From Gnomoniopsis sp. IMI 355080 (lineage: Eukaryota > Ascomycota > Sordariomycetes > Diaporthales > Gnomoniaceae), in contig JAPEVC010000186.1 of NCBI GenBank assembly GCA_027946555.1, positions 1 to 64,000 on the forward strand: a stretch of 64,000 bases of DNA. Reading direction: 5' to 3'. Numbering within the stretch: position 1 is the first letter of the stretch; each line of letters starts with the position of its first letter. A program made the translations under genes and the position numbers. Positions 57,242-64,000 of the stretch are shown here, in pieces. Under the pieces are notes generated by a model. The model was not told where the DNA came from. It saw only the letters and a program-made list of their open reading frames with translations, and ran no database searches.

Positions 57242-59236
57242 CCTGACGGTGTTGGAGCGCGACGGCGCGTCCGGCCCGCAGTGGGCCTCGAGGGGTCCAA
57301 CGAATTCGCGGGCTGTCAGTAGGAATCCTCCGGTCGATGGCGGCCACAACGACGATAGTCCGGGGTTCTAGAGTTTGGAAATTGACCGTGACAATGGTTC
57401 TTGAAAGATTGAGTCTATATTTGAAGCTTTTGGGAATTGATGTAAAGAGAGAAAGGCTCCGTTCCCATTTTCTCTGGACGTCATGAACGTAGGATCTGCA
57501 TGCCAGCTCCACGTGTGTAAGCACTAGCACCAACCGCGTTGAGGCGTCGTGCAGATGCACAGGGGGCTCTTCCTGCTGAGCCTCATCGATAGTCAGAAAG
57601 AGGAGACCCAAAACAAGACCTCGGTCTTCCTTGCGGCAGCTGGTGCATCCTCAGCCAGCCCGTCGTGCCACGTCGGAGCTGATATTGTGTCTTTATACAA
57701 GAGGCAAAGGCCCCCCGACACCTGCTAAGGTCAGGCACGACTGGATGCAGCTGAAGCATGATGATAACTCAAAAGCAAGCGCGCGTTAGAATTGGGATAT
57801 TCGTCCGGGCTTTTGCGTCGTAAATGGCCATATGAGCGGCCTGATTAAAGTTGGATTCTGACAGCAAAGATGAGGTCGGCCTTGTGGCTGTTCAGGCCAA
57901 TGAGGGTGTGCTACGGTCAGGCTGCGCCGCACACTTGCAGTAGCACCGGGCTGAACCAACCTTGTGCGTCTCAACGGTGAGTCGGTGACTTGTTGGCCAT
58001 TGCCATTGAAGATCCTTCAAGTGTGTGAGATGATCCGATGGATAGACGTCTGGGCGGGCATATGATAACACTGCCTTGTACTCAATGGCTCGACCCTCCG
58101 AAATCAAATGGAATCCGCTGAGCTGAGCTGAGATGAAATTGAGACGGAGCCAGCTGGAAAATCCTGGTGATCTTTCTGGGTGATGAGGAGCCACTTAAGG
58201 GGATACTTCCCCGGGTTTCTGCTCCATCCTTTGCAAATTACGTCCTCGTGCCCAGCTGATTAACTCACGTGGTGCACATTTAAGCTTAGAGCAGTTGAAA
58301 TTAAGGGTTCAAGGCATTCGGAGAATACCTATCGTAGGTACCGTTCCTAATATTTACCGGCGGAGCGAGGTGGGCCCCCCACATATGCCAAGTCGCCAAA
58401 TCTCTCAAGCCGGTAAATCAGGGGGCCGGGCGGGCAGCCGGGGCTGTGTTCTTCGGACTCCTGCGAGTGGGCTGTCAAGTCTTCAAACTGTCATGGCCTC
58501 ATCGTCCTGTTCAATTCGCAGTCTGAAAAAGGACATAGGAAGAGCTGTCCACGAAAATGTACAATCATGGCTCAAATTATCCATCCTGATATGGTATCAT
58601 GGTGCTGTCAGGTTGAAATGCTTTCCCGCCAGCGCCCCGCATCGTAGATATACTGCATAATACAGGTACCTGCCTAGGTAAGCACCTGATAAGCAACTCT
58701 GCCACAACCGAGCATTTTGGCCAGGCTTTATTTGTTTTCCTATGCTCGCTACTGCGAGCAGTTTGCCCAAGTCTCACCGTGCCAGATCCTCACAAGGATC
58801 GAGTGTCCATCATTAATAGGTCCCTGGAGTCGTCGTATGGCAATGTTGATGCAACTTTAACATGCTCATGATTATAGCGGAAACATGTAATCACGAACGT
58901 TCCAAATCAGTCTCCCCGCCTTGTCGCGCTGCTCGGATGCTACACAACATCAGATCGTGGTTAATAATGTTATGGTCGACGTCATGGTGCGCTTCGGGAG
59001 CGCGCAGTGTCGTAATTTGTCATACAAACCTATAGAATAAAGTACTGTCTTTTCAAGCTTAATAAGATTGATGCACTGATAAATAATACAACATCCCGCC
59101 GCAGTATACGAGAACCTCGTTCAAGACCCCAGAACCTAAAACTCATTCAGCGGACCGCCTTATTGAATTTACTGCCTACAACAGCCAAAGTAACCTCACG
59201 CGATATCAGAACCCCACCTGCAGATATTCGGTCATC
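57242..59236. promoter_or_regulatory. Divergent region between phospholipase C and SDR genes
   Basis: 2 kb between two head-to-head genes; both promoters should lie here. A TGCCTAGGTA element is at 58671-58680. The minus-strand open frame near 57.0-57.6 kb looks like a shadow of the phospholipase start. No other gene is seen. Confidence 0.45.
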
Positions 59237-60343
59237 ATGTCTTCCAAACTGCTCCAAAAGCCTCATTTGAATCCGTCGTCCACTCTCATTTTGGTAACGG
59301 GAGCATCCGGTTATATTGCCTCGAACATCGTCAAAGAAGCCCTCGAACTTGGTTATCACGTCCGCGGTACAGCACGTACGCAGGAGAAGTGCGACAACAC
59401 TATCAAGGAGCAGGGCAACCACCCGAATTACTCAACCGCCATTGTCTCAGACTTCTCTCACCCATCAGCCGAAATCGATAATGCAGTCAAGGGCGTCGAC
59501 AGCGTCATCCACGTTGCTTCGGACACCTCCTTCAGTGAAGATGCAGACAAGGTCATCAGCTCGGTCGTGCAGGGCACAGAGAACTTCTTGCGCGCCGCTG
59601 CGAAAGAGCCCAAGGTGAAGAGGTTCACGCTGACGAGCTCGTCCACCGCAGCTTTGCTCGCGAAGCCCGGGGTCGACGGGATTGTCGCCACGACTGATAC
59701 GTGGGATGACGAAGCGGTGGACCACGCGAGGAACAAAAAGGGTCAGACGTTCGGGCCCAACGGGTACAACGTGTATGCTTTTGCGGTCTACGCCGCGAGC
59801 AAGACCGAAGGGGAGAGGGCGTTGTGGAATTTCGTCAAGAAAGAGCAGCCATCTTTTGTGACGAACGCAGTGCTGCCAAATTTCAACGTTGGTCGTGTTT
59901 TGGGTTCTACTGGCGGGACTGGAGGATTCGCCATCGGCCTGCTAAAGGAAGGAAACCGGCAAATGACCCCGCGTATGATGATGCTCCTGAACCTCGGAAT
60001 TGTATTGGAATCATGGGCTAACATTCCTTTGATAGAGTACTTCATCGATGTTATTGATGACTCACGACTTCACCTCTGCGCGGCGGTATTGGATGAATCG
60101 CTCAAAAATGAGCGCATCTTTGCCTTTGCCACTCCTTTTAACGCCAACGATACAGTCGATGCCATCAAACGGGTTCTGCCCACGACCACGGATACGTCCA
60201 AGCTTAGCAAAGACCCAAACGAACCCAGTGACCTCAGCAAAGTTCCCAACGAGCTTGGAGCGAAGCTGCTGAAGAAGTGGTTTGGCCAGGATGGATACAA
60301 GTCTCTGGACCAGTCTGTGAAGGAGAACTTGCAAGGCATCTAG
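59237..60343 (+). CDS. NAD(P)H-dependent extended SDR reductase (GRE2/dihydroflavonol reductase-like)
   Basis: Predicted cytosolic ketone/aldehyde reductase of the extended short-chain dehydrogenase class. Spliced exons 59237-59972 and 60036-60343 give 347 aa. The N-terminal cofactor motif is VTGASGYIASNIVKEAL (GxxGxxA) and the Arg of RGTARTQEK favours NADPH. The catalytic Tyr-Lys pair is YAASK (Y-x-x-x-K), preceded by LTSSS with the catalytic Ser. The intron at 59973-60035 is 63 nt, has a CTAAC branch and GATAG acceptor, and contains no in-frame stop. Without splicing the frame stays open and adds 21 residues (368 aa). Splicing restores the family block TPQYFIDVIDDSRLHL. The C-terminus carries a small duplicated motif (DLSKVPNE and KLSKDPNE). 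The substrate is unknown. Confidence 0.9.
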   Translation: MSSKLLQKPHLNPSSTLILVTGASGYIASNIVKEALELGYHVRGTARTQEKCDNTIKEQGNHPNYSTAIVSDFSHPSAEIDNAVKGVDSVIHVASDTSFSEDADKVISSVVQGTENFLRAAAKEPKVKRFTLTSSSTAALLAKPGVDGIVATTDTWDDEAVDHARNKKGQTFGPNGYNVYAFAVYAASKTEGERALWNFVKKEQPSFVTNAVLPNFNVGRVLGSTGGTGGFAIGLLKEGNRQMTPRMMMLLNLGIVLESWANIPLIEYFIDVIDDSRLHLCAAVLDESLKNERIFAFATPFNANDTVDAIKRVLPTTTDTSKLSKDPNEPSDLSKVPNELGAKLLKKWFGQDGYKSLDQSVKENLQGI

Positions 60344-63300
60344 AGATAGCTTCTAACCTCAGAAACAACCTTGTTCATATGGAGATGATTCTGTCATAGT
60401 TTGGGACTGTCATTAGCCCGGTACGTGGAAGTACTCCTAGTGTTTCAATGCGTAGCCACCGTCACAATGGCTTTGAGCCTGGTGTGGTGTAAGCAGATTG
60501 AAATTTCAAGTCTAAAAACACTCGACCATTGAGTATTTTGACCCACACTCGAATACGCCTCTCACTAGAGCCGGGGTTTTAATTAGAGCCTAGACAACCG
60601 CTACGCGTACGGTCAAGTCAGAACTAACTGATTGAAGGACCTTAAGCTGCGCAAGCCAATGTCGGACTTCTCCCTTTTCCGCCAGGATCCTATATGGAAA
60701 CCGCTTCAAATTAAATGCCACACTATTGTTCTTGCAGCACGTAGTATGGGTGGATCCCTAGGTCTCTTGCACTGCATTGGTCTTATGCTGAGCAGGCCAA
60801 ATCATTATGGTCATGGTAGATTTTGCATTCCGGAGAGCAACAGCGAAAAGTTTCTACCTAATCAGAGCAGCTTCTACTTTGCCGATAAGGCAAGTGGTCA
60901 AGAGGACAAAAATGCCACACAATGCTATCCTATAGTAGAGTGATTATCGTTGCCCGTCTCATTATGGGAGACCTACACGCAATGCAGCGCATTACCACGC
61001 CAGGTCGGTAAGATGCAGCGCCTCCAGCTTCGACCCCTGATCCAACGAGTAACATAAATAGCTGGCGATACTGATTTTGTCAATTCTCATTTTTCAATAG
61101 GCTTCCCACACCCCCCTGCTCGAGTCTAAAGCCCCAATAGTGTGGGAGTCCGGATTCGACGAATTGCTGGCGACACCACCTATGTACTCTGCTCAGCTAC
61201 GGGTTTCGAGAATGACGCTCCCGACAGCACTTTTGTTGTCACGCTTCGCCTGCCTGGGCTAACATAAGGTTCATCTGATGTCCACGGCAGTACAACGCCA
61301 TTACAGCACACAGTTCACCTCATATACTCGTCCTCTTCTGGCTCGCCATCCAAAGATCGCACAGCATTGACACAATTGATGGCGTTCACGACGACATCGA
61401 GCGCAATATGTATCTTGCCTGTCGTTGCGAAGGATTTGGTAGTCAAGTCTGTCTCATTTGGAAAATCGCTTGTGCTAAGCCCTGATTCGCGACGACTTGG
61501 CAAGGACAATTAGAGTTTGTGCTAGATCTGTCATTCCAACACACAAGCCTTTGCGGGAATCTTCCCGAGCGACTTGGAACCAAAAAAAACCTCTGGCCAT
61601 GATTCATTCGACGGCGCTTATGGTAAAGTTCAAGATCTGCCTTACCAAGCTCGCGTCTAGCGCTAATAAACTTTATTCGACAGACGTCAACTGCCAACGA
61701 CAACGCGGTTGGGCTATGTGGTGGAAGCTATCAACATACATGCTACGAATCTTCCTGCTTTATTTTTGGTATTGCGATCGTCCTCGTAAACATGGCCATT
61801 GAGGTAACCATGCATGGGATCTAAATTTACCTCAACCTCGGCTAAGGTCATCTGGCTTTTCCCACTTGAAACACCATCCGCCAAGAGCGTTGACCATACC
61901 GAGTTCAAGTCGTTCATAGTGCCCAAGTGTACAGAGCAGGTCATATGAAGGACCTGCACGAGTTCAATTATGTCAAATTTCCAGCTCGAATGCGAAATTA
62001 GGCCATTGCCCCTATCGGTCGGTCTTGGTTGGCCATCGTATCCACCAGATTGAGTTGGAACATGGGCGGTACCAAGCCCTGGGTAACCGACCTCATCTGG
62101 AACCCAACTCGAGTATATCATCAGACTGGTCTGGCCATTGTCCAACATCGGATGCGGGATGCTCAACTCTCAACATGAATTTTAGGACTCCATCCATTAT
62201 ATTGGACTACCCCGAGCCGCGCGCCTGTAGGTAATGCATCGACCTGTCGAGCGGATACCATTTTGTCTCGGCATGTTACGGGCTGAATCTCCGCGACACC
62301 TCATATCCGGCTCTTCATATAGCAGAGATCCACATTTGTTTTTTTGTATTACTCTAGGGGACATGGAGATTGAACACCGCAGACGTGGATGAGTCAAATG
62401 GCCCGTCAAACCGTTTGAGTAGTTCCATCAAGGAAAGAGCGCGGCGCTGAGCAGAAAACATCAATTGTCATACATGCACTGGTCTTCTAAACCTCGTCCT
62501 GGGACTGGGTTGTATTTTGGGTGTTTCGAGATTGACATTGTGCTGACGTTGCTAGTGAGGTTCCATTGCTAGGAAGGCCGCGCCATGACAATAAATCTCA
62601 ATGGAACGGTAGGAATCATCGTGCGAGGGATTTTTTTCCAGAATAGGCATGAAAAGAAGCTATGTAAGCTAAGGGGCTGAGTAGCTGTATATATGCGTAT
62701 GCCAGGCAAAAATTCCAGCGATCCAGCAGCTTGTTGCGTTGCATTGATTTTTTTCTCATCGCAGGTGAACTCCTGGTAACCCGCGCGAGGAACCATCAAG
62801 ACGATCAAACGAGCGCACATAGGATGAACTCTCAGGTAGATAAAGGAGGCATGGCGACGAAACCCAAAAGTTGTAAGAAAATCGCTCTATACCCAGGTAT
62901 TCCAATCATAATTTGAGTACCGTACGTATGGTACCCACCCTCGGACCCACCGCTTCTAGACCACATGGGGCCTCCAGCTAGGTACCGAGGAATTAACATG
63001 CCAAGGACAAGGAAAACAAGGGCCTTTATCCTGACCGGACGGCTGGACCTGATATGGATGCGACAGAGCCTCCGTCAGACCAAAGAAAACACTAGAGCTC
63101 GACAAACCTTTGGTGCGATGCATATAGAGTCGATGCGGGGAAGCAATACGTCTGTCTATACTGGAAGACGTGGCAATCTCGAAAATCCTAGGCGTCGTCA
63201 TCAGTAGATAGAAATGATCAACCCCTATACCTATGTATAAGGGATTTGTTTCATGGACAAATCTCTTGGGACTCTTGGCCTCAACTATGGGGGCCGCCCG

Positions 63301-64000
63301 AGGTTGTTAAGATGATCGTCCAAACAAATGCTGAAAGGTGCGGACACAGCACAGAAGCTCGCCAAGGCCGTGTCCCGAGACCTCGTCATCCCTACGCAAA
63401 TCGTCTCGGCGTTGCTGATCGTTGTCGTTGCTTCAGATATCCCGCGCGGTTGGGGCACGAAGACAGAAAGATTTTCTTATCTTTTCTCACATCTTTTTGA
63501 TTCTTCTTGTCGCAATGCAGGAGTGTGTGAACCTCCTATCTGTTTCGCAGCGTGGGTGACGCTGGGTCGAGAATTGTTTTTTCGGCCTCGGGCGTTTCGA
63601 AGCTCGCGCAGCCTGAACGACCAAGCCCGAAATCTGCTCCTGTTTCGAAAGCGACCACTGGGTTTACCGCTGAGTTGAGGATAGACTAATAGTCCAAGAA
63701 ACAATTGATCGAAACAATGGCCAAGTCAAGATGTCGAACATTTTTAGAAGGACTGGCGTATGCTTTATCAATTGCGGCGCCTTGCCAAGGCTTAGAAACG
63801 AAGGGATAAGCCTAAACGTCAGACCCACAAATCCGTTGAAGGGGACCCATAAAGGGGCGTAACAGCAACAGCCGCAGGGACGAATGGCATGTTCAACCAC
63901 ACCTACGCGGGTTCGCTTGCTGGCCAGGGCTCGGCGTTTTGTCGATCCACGGGTGTATCACGTAAATAGACGAACGTGTCTGCGCCCTCTTCCTGCCTAT
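60344..64000. other. Gene-poor end of window
   Basis: 3.7 kb with only one weak coding candidate (61714-62148, minus, listed separately). Open frames elsewhere (for example 60632-60943 plus, 61315-61703 minus, 63246-63900) have no recognisable domain or splice-supported structure. The segment may continue into a gene outside the window. Confidence 0.5.
61714..62148 (-). pseudogene. Hypothetical open frame or gene remnant
   Basis: An uninterrupted frame of 144 codons from ATG 62148. It looks protein-like (IIELVQVLHMTCSVHLGTMN, MTLAEVEVNLDPMHGYLNGH, VYEDDRNTKNKAG) with an even residue mix. The downstream minus-strand frame at 61315-61509 also looks protein-like, ending in an acidic tail (SLDGEPEEDEYMR), but the intervening segment (61510-61713) joins neither by a plausible intron. 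I do not recognise a family. It may be a small gene, or a gene broken by mutation. Confidence 0.3.

Noticed and set aside
57003..57611. 202-codon minus-strand frame overlapping the start of the phospholipase C gene
   Set aside because: It overlaps the coding frame of the phospholipase, begins far upstream without motif support, and reads as a shadow of that gene and its promoter.

Overview
The window reads as nuclear DNA of a filamentous ascomycete (Pezizomycotina, most likely Sordariomycetes; this is inferred from gene content, not proven). Genes are separated by 0.5-3.6 kb gaps and carry short 50-150 nt introns with GTRNGT donors, CTRAC-like branch points and YAG acceptors. Families typical of such fungi are present: HET-C, DUF6604, GH72, GH17, a fungal secondary-metabolism P450 and F-box proteins. 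No rRNA, tRNA, CRISPR array or intact transposon was recognised. All exon models were made by eye from splice signals, reading frame and family similarity.

Layout. 0.08-1.3 kb: a coiled-coil protein (-). 3.4-7.8 kb: a divergent pair made of a class I terpene (sesquiterpene-type) synthase (-) and a cytochrome P450 (+), which looks like a minimal terpenoid biosynthetic cluster. 8.5-11.5 kb: the ER-lumenal Hsp70 LHS1 (+). 13.1-15.1 kb: alpha-tubulin with seven exons (+). 16.5-21.6 kb: two secreted carbohydrate-active enzymes in tandem, a GH39 glycosidase and a PL4 rhamnogalacturonan lyase. 22.1-26.9 kb: a SET-domain methyltransferase and a DUF6604 protein (both -), followed by a divergent F-box protein (+, 27.5-29.4 kb).

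30.4-31.9 kb: a GH72 (beta-1,3-glucanosyltransferase family) protein that has lost both catalytic glutamates and the signal peptide. It converges on a glycerol kinase (-). Next across a 2.4 kb gap is an aquaglyceroporin (+, 36.2-37.5 kb), so glycerol entry and glycerol phosphorylation are encoded side by side. 37.5-41 kb is gene-poor. 41.1-42.3 kb: a GH17 glucanase. 44.8-46.2 kb: a secreted Ser/Thr-rich protein with a Cys-rich tail. 46.6-48.7 kb: a HET-C-like protein (-). 50.4-53.4 kb: a small conserved-looking protein (+), a C-terminal gene fragment (-) and a single-pass membrane protein (-). 54.8-57.2 kb: a phosphoinositide-specific phospholipase C (-). 59.2-60.3 kb: an NADPH-dependent extended SDR reductase (+). 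The last 3.6 kb has only one weak open frame.

Most promising observations: (1) the terpene synthase/P450 pair; (2) the apparently catalytically dead, non-secreted GH72 protein whose six-exon frame is still intact; (3) the glycerol kinase/aquaglyceroporin pair; (4) a non-canonical GC-AG intron placed exactly before the P450 heme cysteine loop; (5) a dispersed palindrome, TACCTAGGTA, found only between genes.
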